This document shows positions 31,946 to 39,768 of a stretch of 64,000 nucleotides of DNA, one piece after another; within the stretch, counting starts at the first letter, position 1; each line of letters begins with the position of its first letter. Made by a program: the position numbers and the translations under genes. The stretch covers positions 62,001 to 126,000 of the forward strand of contig NZ_JAHEWN010000001.1 in assembly GCF_018598555.1 (NCBI RefSeq), written 5' to 3'. The notes below the pieces were generated by a model, which made no database searches, was not told the DNA's origin, and saw nothing but the letters and a program-made list of their open reading frames with translations. The DNA comes from Curtobacterium aurantiacum (GTDB lineage: Bacteria; Actinomycetota; Actinomycetes; Actinomycetales; Microbacteriaceae).

Positions 31946-32662
31946 TCAGCCGGCGACGCCGTGCTCGAACGCCCAGACGACGGCCTGGATCCGGTCGCGC
32001 AGTGCGAGTTTCTGCAGCACGTTCGACACGTGGGTCTTCACGGTGGCGTCGCCGACGTAGAGCTCGGCGGCGATCTCCGCGTTGCTCAGGCCTCGGGCGA
32101 GGAGTCGCAGCACCTCGGTCTCCCGCTCGGTGAGCCCGGCGGCGGCGAGCGCGTCCTCGCCCGTCGTCGAAGGTGTCGCGGTCGTGGTGGTCGCCGAGGG
32201 CTGGGCCGCAGCGGACGCCGTCGCCCGGCTGATCACCCGGCGTGTGACGTCCGGCGCGAGCAGGGCGTCCCCGGCTGCGACGGTCCGGACCGCGTCGATC
32301 AGCCGCTCGGGGGAGGCGTTCTTCAGCAGGAACCCGCTCGCTCCCGCCTCGAGCGCCTGGAACAGCGCATCGTCGCTGTCGAACGTCGTGAGGATGAGCA
32401 CCGCCGGCGGGTCCGGCAGCGCCGCGATCCGCCGTGCGGCCTCGAGCCCGTCGACGCCGGGCATCTGCACGTCGAGGCAGACCACGTCCGGGTGGAGTTC
32501 CTGCACGGCCTCGACGGCACGCGCTCCGTCCGAGGCCTCGCCGACCACCCGGAACCCGGGCTCGGACTCGAGGATCACGCGGAAGCCTGCGCGGACGAGC
32601 TCCTGGTCGTCGGCCAGCACGATCGTCAGGTCGGTCGTTCCGTTCACGTCGTCGGCAGCCAT
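31946..32662 (-). CDS. NarL/LuxR-family response regulator
   Basis: Cytoplasmic two-component regulator of 238 residues. The receiver domain (about 12-130) has the acidic pair DDQELVRAGF, phospho-acceptor Asp in VVCLDVQMPGVDGLEAAR, Thr in LTTFDSDD and Lys in GFLLKNA. A flexible Ala/Thr-rich linker (about 145-170) leads to the LuxR helix-turn-helix (about 172-235) with LTERETEVLRLLARGLSNAEIAAELYVGDATVKTHVSNVLQKL. Its start overlaps the kinase stop by 19 nt, so the pair is co-translated. The likely target is the ABC exporter downstream on the same strand. Confidence 0.93.
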   Translation of the reverse strand: MAADDVNGTTDLTIVLADDQELVRAGFRVILESEPGFRVVGEASDGARAVEAVQELHPDVVCLDVQMPGVDGLEAARRIAALPDPPAVLILTTFDSDDALFQALEAGASGFLLKNASPERLIDAVRTVAAGDALLAPDVTRRVISRATASAAAQPSATTTTATPSTTGEDALAAAGLTERETEVLRLLARGLSNAEIAAELYVGDATVKTHVSNVLQKLALRDRIQAVVWAFEHGVAG

Positions 32663-33921
32663 GCCCGCACCAGGTAGCCTCCCCGGGCTCGTGGCCCGAT
32701 CTCGATCCGTCCGTCCACGGCGGCGACGCGTTCCCGCATCCCGACGTGTCCGAGTCCGCTGCCGGAGGTGCTCCGGGCCGCACGGGCACCGAGCCCGTCG
32801 TCCGTGACCTCCACCTCGACGCCGTCGTCCAGGTACCGCAGCCGGACGTCGGCGCGGGCGGTCGGGCCGGCGTGCTTGAGGATGTTCGTCACCGCTTCCT
32901 GCACGATCCGGTACGCCACCGCGGCCACCGTCGGCGGCACCGGGCGCTCGTCGCCGACGACCACGTACTCGGCGGGGTGACCGGCGACCCGGGCGGACTC
33001 GGCGAGCTCACCGATCCGGGTGATCCCCTCGGTGCTCGGGGCGTCGGCGCCACTGGCCGTTCCGCGGCCGTCCGCATCGTCGTCGGAGCGCAGGGTACCG
33101 AGCATCCGCCGGAGCTCCTCCACCGCGGTGCGGGCGCTCTCCTCGACCACCCCGAGCGACGCGGCGGCCTGCGCCGGGTCGCGGTCGATCACCCGACGTG
33201 CGGCACCGGCCTGCACGCCCATCAGCGACACGTGGTGGGCGACGACGTCGTGCAGCTCGCGGGCGATCCGCACCCGCTCGATGGTGACGGCCTGTGCGGC
33301 CGACCGCTCCCGCTCGGTGGCGAGTTCGGCGGTGCGTTCGGCGAGCTCGTGTCGTGCGACCGCGGAGGCCCAGGCCCGGTTGCCGGCGTACCAGGCGGCA
33401 CCGAAGTAGATCACGTTGATGAAGATGTTCAGCAGCGAGATCGCGACGTACGGGGCGACGGGCGAGTCCGTGTCGTTCGGCAGCGCGTTCGGTGACGCCC
33501 ACCCGAACGAGATCGCGACGAACAACCAGGCGAACATGCTGCCGATGACGACCCAACGCACCGCCTCGGCCCGGACCCGGTCGGAGCACCACGCCCCCAC
33601 CGTGTACAGCGCGATGAACAGGGTGAAGTTGACGAGGAAGACCTCGGGGACCTGGAGCAGCTGCGTGGCGGCGAAGGCTGCCGCCGACACCAGTGCCACC
33701 GCCATCGGGAAGCGTCGGCGGAACGCGATCGGGGCCGCGTTCGCGACGATCATCAGCGCGGAGACCCACCAGGCGGCCTGGTCGTCACCGTACGTACCGG
33801 CCGACCCGTACAGGAAGGTCGTGACGGCGAGTCCACCGGCCAGCACCACGGCGAGCACCGTGTCCTGCCGGTACTCGTGCCGCCCCACCGGCAGTCGCGA
33901 CCACTCCGCCGTCGTCCCCAC
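32644..33921 (-). CDS. Sensor histidine kinase (HisKA_3, DesK/LiaS-like)
   Basis: Membrane kinase partner of the NarL-type regulator. From GTG 33921 it has 425 residues: five or six membrane segments in the first 190 residues, a short coiled coil (HELAERTAELATERERSAA), the HisKA_3 motif ERVRIARELHDVVAHHVSLMGVQAG with phospho-acceptor His, and an ATPase domain with RIVQEAVTNILKHAG and GSGLGHVGMRERV. The signal is probably felt in or at the membrane, as no extracellular domain is present. Longer frames upstream run into the next gene and are not preferred. Confidence 0.9.
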   Translation of the reverse strand: MGTTAEWSRLPVGRHEYRQDTVLAVVLAGGLAVTTFLYGSAGTYGDDQAAWWVSALMIVANAAPIAFRRRFPMAVALVSAAAFAATQLLQVPEVFLVNFTLFIALYTVGAWCSDRVRAEAVRWVVIGSMFAWLFVAISFGWASPNALPNDTDSPVAPYVAISLLNIFINVIYFGAAWYAGNRAWASAVARHELAERTAELATERERSAAQAVTIERVRIARELHDVVAHHVSLMGVQAGAARRVIDRDPAQAAASLGVVEESARTAVEELRRMLGTLRSDDDADGRGTASGADAPSTEGITRIGELAESARVAGHPAEYVVVGDERPVPPTVAAVAYRIVQEAVTNILKHAGPTARADVRLRYLDDGVEVEVTDDGLGARAARSTSGSGLGHVGMRERVAAVDGRIEIGPRARGGYLVRAWLPTT

Positions 33922-34003
33922 TCGCGAAACGCTAGCGGAATCCCCGTGCGATGTCGCCACCACGCTGTACTGCTCGGCGTCCGCTCGCTTCACGGTGGGG
34001 CGG

Positions 34004-34312
34004 TCACTCGGCGGGCTCGGCGATCGCTCGGATGGCGGCGAAGTGCCGCTCGAACGCATCTCGTCCTGCGTCGGTGAGGGCGAGCCAGCTCCTCGTGCTC
34101 CGCCCCACGCGGAGTCTGCGGACGCGGAGGAAACCCGCCTCTCTCAGAGTCGTCGCTGCTTGGGACAGCGTTGAGTCGCTGACCTCGAGTGCGTCCCGGA
34201 CGACACCGAACTCCGCTTCGTCCACCGTCCTGAGCAGGGCGAGCAGTGAGAACCGCACCGGCGAGTGGATCCGGTCGTCGAGTTCGTGCCGAGGGTGGGA
34301 GCCGCTCGTCAT
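34004..34312 (-). CDS. Winged-helix transcriptional regulator (ArsR/MarR-like, HTH_45 type)
   Basis: Small 102-residue DNA-binding protein from ATG 34312, overlapping the upstream membrane-protein stop as ATGA. Residues about 14-85 form a winged helix: RIHSPVRFSLLALLRTVDEAEFGVVRDALEVSDSTLSQAATTLREAGFLRVRR followed by the wing RSTRSWLALTDAGRDAF. This is the pattern of one-domain regulators encoded beside membrane proteins in actinobacteria. It probably controls its own operon. Confidence 0.85.
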   Translation of the reverse strand: MTSGSHPRHELDDRIHSPVRFSLLALLRTVDEAEFGVVRDALEVSDSTLSQAATTLREAGFLRVRRLRVGRSTRSWLALTDAGRDAFERHFAAIRAIAEPAE

Positions 34313-34719
34313 CGACGCCGCGGCCGAGCCTGCACCGCGGCCACGAAGAGTGGCGCTGCGACGACGAGCGAGGCCACTCCCCACGCCAGCACCGACGTCG
34401 ACCCGTCGAGTCCTCGGAGCAGCGCGGCATCGAGCGGAGCGACGGCGAGGACGAACAGGACACCGGTTGCGACCCAGGCGACGGTCATCAGTCGGTTGCC
34501 TCCGCGGGGGACGACCCGCCGGGTACTCGCGACGAGCCACAGCGTGATGACGACGGCCGCGGCGATCGCGAGGACCGGCAGCCGCGGGGCATCCAGCCCC
34601 TCGACCACGAACACGAAGGACGCGACCACGGCGGCGCTGCAGAGGAACACCGGTGTCTGCCAACCGCGCCCGTGCCTGAGGCGAGTCCCGGCGTCAGCTC
34701 CTCGAGCGGAAGTGTTCAT
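34309..34719 (-). CDS. Four-segment membrane protein paired with winged-helix regulator
   Basis: Not recognised as a characterised family. The 136-residue product from ATG 34719 has four hydrophobic segments (about 22-40, 48-64, 78-95, 104-124) joined by short loops, with a basic C-terminal tail. It is translationally coupled to the winged-helix regulator. The sequence just upstream (about 34717-34760) has lower G+C and holds GTTCATGTTCAAA as seen on the plus strand and GTTT-cac-GTTT on the minus strand, a likely promoter and operator. Confidence 0.7.
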   Translation of the reverse strand: MNTSARGADAGTRLRHGRGWQTPVFLCSAAVVASFVFVVEGLDAPRLPVLAIAAAVVITLWLVASTRRVVPRGGNRLMTVAWVATGVLFVLAVAPLDAALLRGLDGSTSVLAWGVASLVVAAPLFVAAVQARPRRR

Positions 34720-34845
34720 GTTCAAAGATGGTAAACGTGAAACTGTCGCACCCGCGGATGTCCCAGCGGAACAGCAGCTTCGCGGCGAACGCGTCCGTCG
34801 ATGCGCGGCAGGAGTAGCCTCCCGCCAACGAGCAGGGGAGACGCC

Positions 34846-35211
34846 ATGCAGTTCCTCGTCAACGTCATCGACGACGGCCAGGCCGCCGCCGTCGGCAACA
34901 CGTACTCCGCGACCGACGCGGAAGCCGCCGCGGTCGATGCCTTCAACCAACGGATGGCCGACGCGATCGTGTTCGCCGCCGGGGTCTCCGCACCCGCTGA
35001 CGCCACCGTGGTCGACGCCCGCGAGGGCGCGGCCGCTACGACGGCCGACACGACGACCCGGCCCGCCACGACCGTGCCCGCCACCAACTCCGACGAGTAC
35101 GTCGCCGGGTTCTGGGTCATGGACCTCCCGGATGCCGAGACGGCGGCACGGGTGGCGCACCAGGCGTCGCAGGCGTGCAACCGGAAGATCGAGCTCCGCC
35201 CGCTGCTCTGA
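34846..35211 (+). CDS. YCII/DGPF-domain protein
   Basis: Soluble 121-residue protein with the ferredoxin-like YCII-related (DGPF) fold. ATG 34846 follows AGGGGAG at good spacing. Seen: MQFLVNVIDDGQ as first strand, VDAFNQRMADAIVFAAGVSAPADATVVD as helix and second strand, a Thr/Ala-rich loop (about 62-82), then YVAGFWVMDLPDAETAARVAHQASQACNRKIELRPLL. Members are sometimes fused to ECF sigma factors or act as dehalogenase-like enzymes, but most have no known reaction. Its last 95 bp overlap the convergent MFS gene. Confidence 0.8.
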   Translation: MQFLVNVIDDGQAAAVGNTYSATDAEAAAVDAFNQRMADAIVFAAGVSAPADATVVDAREGAAATTADTTTRPATTVPATNSDEYVAGFWVMDLPDAETAARVAHQASQACNRKIELRPLL

Positions 35212-36358
35212 CGGCACGGACCCCACCCGGCCGGCGGACCACCGCGGGGACGGCGCTCGCAGCGGTCACGACCGCCCCGACCACGAACGTCCCGACGAAC
35301 CCGATCGCACCGACGAGCGCCCCGGCCCCCGCAGCGCCGACGGCCTGTCCGAGCACGAGTGCGACGAACAGCATCGACGTGCCCGCCGACGACCGCTCGG
35401 CATCGATCTCGGTCGTCCACGCGATCAGCGCCCCGGTCGCCGCCGTGTAGCCCCAGCCGAACACAGCACACGCCAGCAGCGCCGCGACCGTCGACTGTGG
35501 CGCTGCCCCGAGCACGGCGACGGCGACGGCGACCGAACCCGCCGTGACCGCCCAGAGCGTCCGGGCGCGCAACCCGTTCGTCCAACGCGCGGTGACCACG
35601 ACGGCCGCACCACCGATCCCGAGCGCGATCCAGGCCGACACCGAGACGACGACCGACGCGCCGGCCTCCGCCAGCGCCGAACGTCCGTAGGTCCAGACGA
35701 CAGCGGACCCCGCTCCGAACAGGAGCGCCAGCACGAGGACCCCTCGGTGCGCCGCGAACCACGGGGCGCCGGGCAGCGGTGACCGGGACGCGGCAGTCCC
35801 GCCGCGGGACACCACGAGCAGCAACGCTCCGACGGCCAGGGCGAACACCCCGGACACCGCCCAGGCCGTCCGCCAGTCGGGCAGCAGCACGAGTGCGAGC
35901 ACGCCGGCGCCCACGAGCCCCGGGCCGGTGCCGGCGTTCACGATCGCCTGCGCGCGGCCCTGCAGCCCCTGGGGCACCTGCGCCGCGACGATCCGCACGA
36001 GGGCGGGCGACGCGAGTCCGGCGCCCGCCGACGCGACCACGGCGCTGACACCGAACGCCGGCGACCCGCCGGCCGTCGCCATGGCGATCGCGCCGGCCCC
36101 CGCCACCAGGGTCGCGACCGAGACGAGCACGCGGGGCGTCCGTGCGGCGAGCAGGAACCCGGCCACCGCACCGACGCAGTACAGCGCCGAGGCACCCGAT
36201 GAGACCCACCCGGCGGCATCGGACCGCAGCCCCAGGTCCCGCTGCACGTCGGGCAGGAACAGCCCGTACGCCAGGCGCACCAGGCCGTAGGTGGCGGCGA
36301 TCAGGCCGAGTCCGCTCACCAGGAGCAGTCGATGTCGTAACGAAAACGATCGTTTCAC
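35117..36358 (-). CDS. MFS transporter, probable drug or metabolite exporter
   Basis: Twelve-segment major facilitator of 413 residues. The first half has GLIAATYGLVRLAYGLFLPDVQRDLGL and GAVAGFLLAARTPRVL; the second half begins near HRGVLVLALLFGAG. The last membrane segment ends near residue 378, and the remaining 35 residues are a Pro/Arg/Gly tail encoded inside the convergent YCII gene, suggesting loss of an earlier stop. The GTG start at 36358 lies at an operator palindrome (36344-36355) that then falls inside codons 2-5; an internal GTG at about 36319 is an alternative. The divergent TetR gene probably represses it. Confidence 0.85.
   Translation of the reverse strand: MKRSFSLRHRLLLVSGLGLIAATYGLVRLAYGLFLPDVQRDLGLRSDAAGWVSSGASALYCVGAVAGFLLAARTPRVLVSVATLVAGAGAIAMATAGGSPAFGVSAVVASAGAGLASPALVRIVAAQVPQGLQGRAQAIVNAGTGPGLVGAGVLALVLLPDWRTAWAVSGVFALAVGALLLVVSRGGTAASRSPLPGAPWFAAHRGVLVLALLFGAGSAVVWTYGRSALAEAGASVVVSVSAWIALGIGGAAVVVTARWTNGLRARTLWAVTAGSVAVAVAVLGAAPQSTVAALLACAVFGWGYTAATGALIAWTTEIDAERSSAGTSMLFVALVLGQAVGAAGAGALVGAIGFVGTFVVGAVVTAASAVPAVVRRPGGVRAVRAAGGARSSGCTPATPGAPPVPPSRHPGGP
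36344..36355. promoter_or_regulatory. TetR-type palindrome AAACGATCGTTT
   Basis: Perfect 12-bp palindrome, with GAAA/TTTC flanks one base out of register, 27 bp upstream of the TetR gene and at the 5' end of the divergent MFS gene. It is a natural operator for the adjacent TetR regulator. Confidence 0.7.
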
Positions 36359-36381
36359 TTTTCAGAGCCTAGGGTGCTCTC

Positions 36382-36969
36382 ATGGTGATGCGCCCAGGGA
36401 CCGAGCAACGGCTGCTCGACGCCGCCGAGGAGCTCTTCTTCTCGCAGGGCATCGCCGCCACCCCGATCGACGCCGTCCTCGAACGGGCCGGGGTCTCGAC
36501 AGCCACGCTGTACCGCGGCTACGCGAGCAAGGAGTCGCTCGTCGCCGCGGCCCTCACCCGTCGCCACGATGACTGGATCGCCACCTGGGATCGTGCGGTC
36601 GCCGCCGAACACGACGACCTGGGCCGACTCCTGGCGGTGTTCGACGCCCTCGACGACTACCGCTCGACGCCCACGGGCTCCCGCTGGTGCGCCTTCCTCG
36701 GCACCGCCGCCGAGTACGCGGACGCCCCCGCCGAGGTCCGGCAGGTCCTGGACCTCGAGACCACCACGTTGCGCCGTCGGCTCGTGGCGCGGGCGGCGCC
36801 GGTGGTCGGTCCCCGTGCCGAGGCCCTCGCCGACCAGCTGCTCCTCATCGTCTCCGGTTCCCTCGCGATGCGGTTGCGCGACCCCGCGCTCGACACGACG
36901 ACGGCACGGTCCGTCGCCGCGTCCCTCATCCGGGAACACACCCCAGACGGAACGGCGCCCACCACATGA
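36382..36969 (+). CDS. TetR-family regulator, divergent from MFS exporter
   Basis: DNA-binding repressor of 195 residues. The helix-turn-helix (about 8-55) reads LLDAAEELFFSQGIAATPIDAVLERAGVSTATLYRGYASKESLVAAAL; the unusual YRGYASKE replaces the common YYHFxSKE but keeps the fold. The C-terminal domain (about 70-190) should bind the exported drug or metabolite. The gene pair spacing and the palindrome at 36344 support control of the MFS gene and autoregulation. Its stop overlaps the esterase start as ATGA, so the esterase belongs to the same transcript. Confidence 0.9.
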   Translation: MVMRPGTEQRLLDAAEELFFSQGIAATPIDAVLERAGVSTATLYRGYASKESLVAAALTRRHDDWIATWDRAVAAEHDDLGRLLAVFDALDDYRSTPTGSRWCAFLGTAAEYADAPAEVRQVLDLETTTLRRRLVARAAPVVGPRAEALADQLLLIVSGSLAMRLRDPALDTTTARSVAASLIREHTPDGTAPTT

Positions 36970-37859
36970 CCCGATCGCGGGCTTCCACGATCACCCGCCG
37001 TTCCCTGCTGATCGGTGGCACGGGCGTCGTCGCAGCGGGAGCCGTGGCCGAGGCGATCAACCTCGGCCTGCTGCCCGGACGCTCGACCCTGTACCGGGTC
37101 CTCGGTCTGGACGGCACCGACGGCACGGTCCCCGACGTCGAGCCGGTCCCCACCGCCTCCGGCACCTTCGTCTCGACCGCGCGGAACGGTCGCACCGTCG
37201 GCTGGACGATCGCGGCGCCGGCGTCCGACACCCCCTTGCCGGTGGCGGTCGCCCTGCACGGCTACGGCGACGACCACACGTCGTTCTTCGGGCGGAGCCT
37301 GGGCTACGACCGGTTCCTCGCGGCGCACGTCGCCGACGGCGGAGCACCGTTCGCGATCGCCTCGATCGACGGCGGCAACCGCTACTGGCACCGGCGTGCC
37401 GACGGCGACGACCCCGCCGCGATGGTCGTCGACGAGTTCCTGCCCCTGATCGCCCGCCGCGGATTCGACACGGACCGCCTCGCCCTGACCGGCTACTCGA
37501 TGGGTGGCTTCGGCGCGCTCCGGCTCGGCGGGGTCCTCGGTGCCTCGCGCGTCCGGGCCGTCTCGGTCATCAGCCCCGCGCTCTGGACGTCGGCCGCCGA
37601 CACCGCTCGCGGCGCCTTCGACGATGCTGCCGACTTCCGGGCGAACACCGTCCTCGGGCGGCAGCGCGCCCTGGACGGTGTCGCCGTCCGCGTCGACTGC
37701 GGCAACGGTGACGGGTTCGCGCCCGCGGTGCACACCTACGTCGACGGCTTCGACACGCCTCCGGCCGGAGGCTTCGCACCCGGCGCCCACACGCACGGCT
37801 ACTGGCGCCGCCTGGCGCCCCAGCAGCTCGCCTTCCTCGGCCGCCACCTGGGCCGCTGA
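36966..37859 (+). CDS. Exported esterase, alpha/beta hydrolase (esterase D-like)
   Basis: Probable serine esterase secreted by the Tat system. From ATG 36966 it has 297 residues: an N-terminal signal with STITRRSLLIGGTGVVAAG (twin Arg), then an alpha/beta hydrolase domain with oxyanion region ALHGYGDDH (about 94-102), nucleophile elbow GYSMGG (about 177-182), acid in VRVDCGNGDGF and His in GAHTHGYW, the usual order of the esterase D/PF00756 family. It overlaps the TetR gene as ATGA. Substrate is unknown; acyl ester or cell-envelope lipid are both possible. Confidence 0.82.
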   Translation: MTRSRASTITRRSLLIGGTGVVAAGAVAEAINLGLLPGRSTLYRVLGLDGTDGTVPDVEPVPTASGTFVSTARNGRTVGWTIAAPASDTPLPVAVALHGYGDDHTSFFGRSLGYDRFLAAHVADGGAPFAIASIDGGNRYWHRRADGDDPAAMVVDEFLPLIARRGFDTDRLALTGYSMGGFGALRLGGVLGASRVRAVSVISPALWTSAADTARGAFDDAADFRANTVLGRQRALDGVAVRVDCGNGDGFAPAVHTYVDGFDTPPAGGFAPGAHTHGYWRRLAPQQLAFLGRHLGR

Positions 37860-37890
37860 CCCGACCCGCGCCCGAGACGCGCGTCGAGGC

Positions 37891-37935
37891 GGACGGGAGG
37901 CCCGTGGCGGCCCCGCACCGCGCCTCCAGGCCGTC
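37891..37935. terminator. Hybrid palindromic element between convergent genes
   Basis: The left arm GACGGGAGGCCCGTGGCGG (37892-37910) equals that of the 54646 element; the right arm CCGCACCGCGCCTCC (37913-37927) equals that of the 15725 element, so stem pairing is partial (GACGG with CCGTC, GGAGG with CCTCC). It lies between convergent genes and looks like a recombinant of two family members. Confidence 0.65.
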
Positions 37936-37977
37936 GAGCGGTCACCGCAACGGCCCGTGCCGCGTGACCAGGAGCGC

Positions 37978-38460
37978 TCAGGCGCGACCGCGGTTGCGGC
38001 GCCGGATCTCCTTCGGAGCCCGCCCGGCCATGAAGGACCGCGCAGGATCGACGAGGAAGCCCTGGCGCAGTGCCTCACGCCCGACGAGCATCCGGAAGCC
38101 CATCTGGTCCCGGTTGCTCAGCGTCACCTCGGACTCGATGACCCGCCCGGCGAGCGCGATCTGCGTCAGCACCACGATGCGCTCCTGGGTGTGCCCGGTC
38201 GAGCTGCGGACGATGCGGCGGTCGTGCACGTCGCACTCGATGGTGGAGGCGTCGGCATCGGTGTCCTGCCAGGGGTGCAGCGAGAACCGGACCCGCTCGC
38301 CGGGCAGTTCCTCGAGGTCGAAGGCGTGCAACGCGGAGCTCCGTGCGCCGGTGTCGAGCTTCACCTTGATCCACGGCACGCCGAGGTCCGGCAGTCCCGC
38401 CCACTCCCGCCACCCGGCGACGACGAGCCCGCTGTCGGAGGACTTCGGAGCTCGGGCCAT
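37978..38460 (-). CDS. RimB-type retropepsin-like protease (RimK-linked)
   Basis: Small protease of the family annotated as ATP-dependent zinc protease, whose fold is retropepsin-like, partner of RimK-type ligases. The 160-residue product starts at ATG 38460. Seen: GWREWAGLPDLGVPWIKVKLDTGARSSALHAF with catalytic-type Asp36-Thr-Gly, VRSSTGHTQERIVVLTQI, and the C-terminal LSNRDQMGFRMLVGREAL, all family marks. It is divergent from the rimK-like gene with an 87-bp gap. In relatives the protease trims or reverses glutamate tails made by RimK; the same opposing role is likely. Confidence 0.85.
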   Translation of the reverse strand: MARAPKSSDSGLVVAGWREWAGLPDLGVPWIKVKLDTGARSSALHAFDLEELPGERVRFSLHPWQDTDADASTIECDVHDRRIVRSSTGHTQERIVVLTQIALAGRVIESEVTLSNRDQMGFRMLVGREALRQGFLVDPARSFMAGRAPKEIRRRNRGRA

Positions 38461-38547
38461 GTGCCCATCCTGTCGCATGCTCCGTGGCCACGTCCGCATG
38501 CTTTGATGGAGCGTCGCCGTCGATCCGACCCAGCGGAGAACCCCTCG

Positions 38548-39726
38548 ATGAAACTCGCCATCCTGTCGCGCGCGCCCCAGGCGTACTCGACCCAGCGCCT
38601 CCGCGCAGCGGCACTCGACCGCGGTCACGAGGTCAAGGTGCTCAACACCCTGCGCTTCGCGATCGACCTGTCCGGCGACGACCCGGACCTGCTCTACCGC
38701 GGCAAGCTGCTGAGCGACTACGACGCCGTGCTGCCGCGCATCGGCAACTCGATCACCTACTACGGCACCGCCGTCGTGCGGCAGTTCGAGCAGATGGACG
38801 TCTACACGCCGAACACGGCGAACGGCATCACGAACTCGCGCGACAAGCTCCGGGCGAACCAGATCCTGTCGCGGCACGACATCGGCATGCCGGCGACGAC
38901 CTTCGTGGCCGGCCGCAACGACGTGCGCGGGGCGATCGAACGGGTCGGTGGCGCGCCCGTCGTCATCAAGCTCCTCGAGGGCACGCAGGGCATCGGTGTG
39001 ATCCTGGCACCCGAGGCGAAGGTGGCCGAGTCGATCGTCGAGACCCTGCACTCCACCAAGCAGAACGTCCTGATCCAGCGGTTCATCGCCGAGAGCCGCG
39101 GTCGTGACATCCGGGCCCTCGTCGTCGGTGACCGGGTCGTGGCGGCGATGCGCCGGACCGCGTCGGGTGACGAGTTCCGCTCGAACGTGCACCGCGGCGG
39201 CACCGTCGAGAAGGTCACGCTCTCGCCCGAGTACGAGGCGGTGGCCGTGCGCTCGGCGCAGATCATGGGCCTCAAGGTCGCCGGCGTCGACATGCTCGAG
39301 GGCAACGACGGGCCGCTCGTGATGGAGGTCAACTCCTCGCCAGGACTCGAGGGCGTCGAGCGCGCCACCGGCCTCGACATCGCCGGTGCGATCGTCGACT
39401 TCATCGCGAACCAGGTGGCGTTCCCCGAGATCGACGTCCGCCAGCGGCTGTCCGTCTCGACCGGCTACGGCGTCGCCGAGCTCCTCGTGCACACGAACGC
39501 CGACCTGGTCGGCAAGACGATCAAGGAGTCCGGGCTCTGGGACCGCGACATCACGGTCCTCACGCTGCACCGCGGCTCGAACGTCATCCCGAACCCGCGC
39601 AGTGGCGTCGCCCTGGAGCCGGGGGACCGTCTGCTCTGCTTCGGCAAGCTCGAGGAGATGCGGTCGATGATCCCGGAGCGCCGCAAGCGGCGCGCGAAGG
39701 TGCGGAAGCTGCCGAAGGACGTCTGA
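38548..39726 (+). CDS. rimK: RimK-family ATP-grasp glutamate ligase with C-terminal TrkA-C domain
   Basis: ATP-grasp ligase that adds glutamate to a protein or peptide acceptor (ribosomal protein S6 in E. coli). From ATG 38548, 392 residues: N-terminal MKLAILSRAP domain, ATP-grasp core (about 95-290) with DKLRANQILSRHDIGMPATTF, VIKLLEGTQGIGV, IQRFIAESRGRDIRALVVG and EVNSSPGLEGVE. The extra C-terminal part (about 310-385) reads VAELLVHTNADLVGKTIKESGL and ALEPGDRLLCFGKLEEM, a TrkA-C (RCK_C) regulatory domain that E. coli RimK lacks. TrkA-C domains bind small ligands and dimerise, so activity may be ligand-controlled. The RimB-type protease is divergent. Confidence 0.9.
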   Translation: MKLAILSRAPQAYSTQRLRAAALDRGHEVKVLNTLRFAIDLSGDDPDLLYRGKLLSDYDAVLPRIGNSITYYGTAVVRQFEQMDVYTPNTANGITNSRDKLRANQILSRHDIGMPATTFVAGRNDVRGAIERVGGAPVVIKLLEGTQGIGVILAPEAKVAESIVETLHSTKQNVLIQRFIAESRGRDIRALVVGDRVVAAMRRTASGDEFRSNVHRGGTVEKVTLSPEYEAVAVRSAQIMGLKVAGVDMLEGNDGPLVMEVNSSPGLEGVERATGLDIAGAIVDFIANQVAFPEIDVRQRLSVSTGYGVAELLVHTNADLVGKTIKESGLWDRDITVLTLHRGSNVIPNPRSGVALEPGDRLLCFGKLEEMRSMIPERRKRRAKVRKLPKDV

Positions 39727-39768
39727 TCCGGAGCCGTCCAGCGCATCCGGATCGCGCACACAGGCCAG

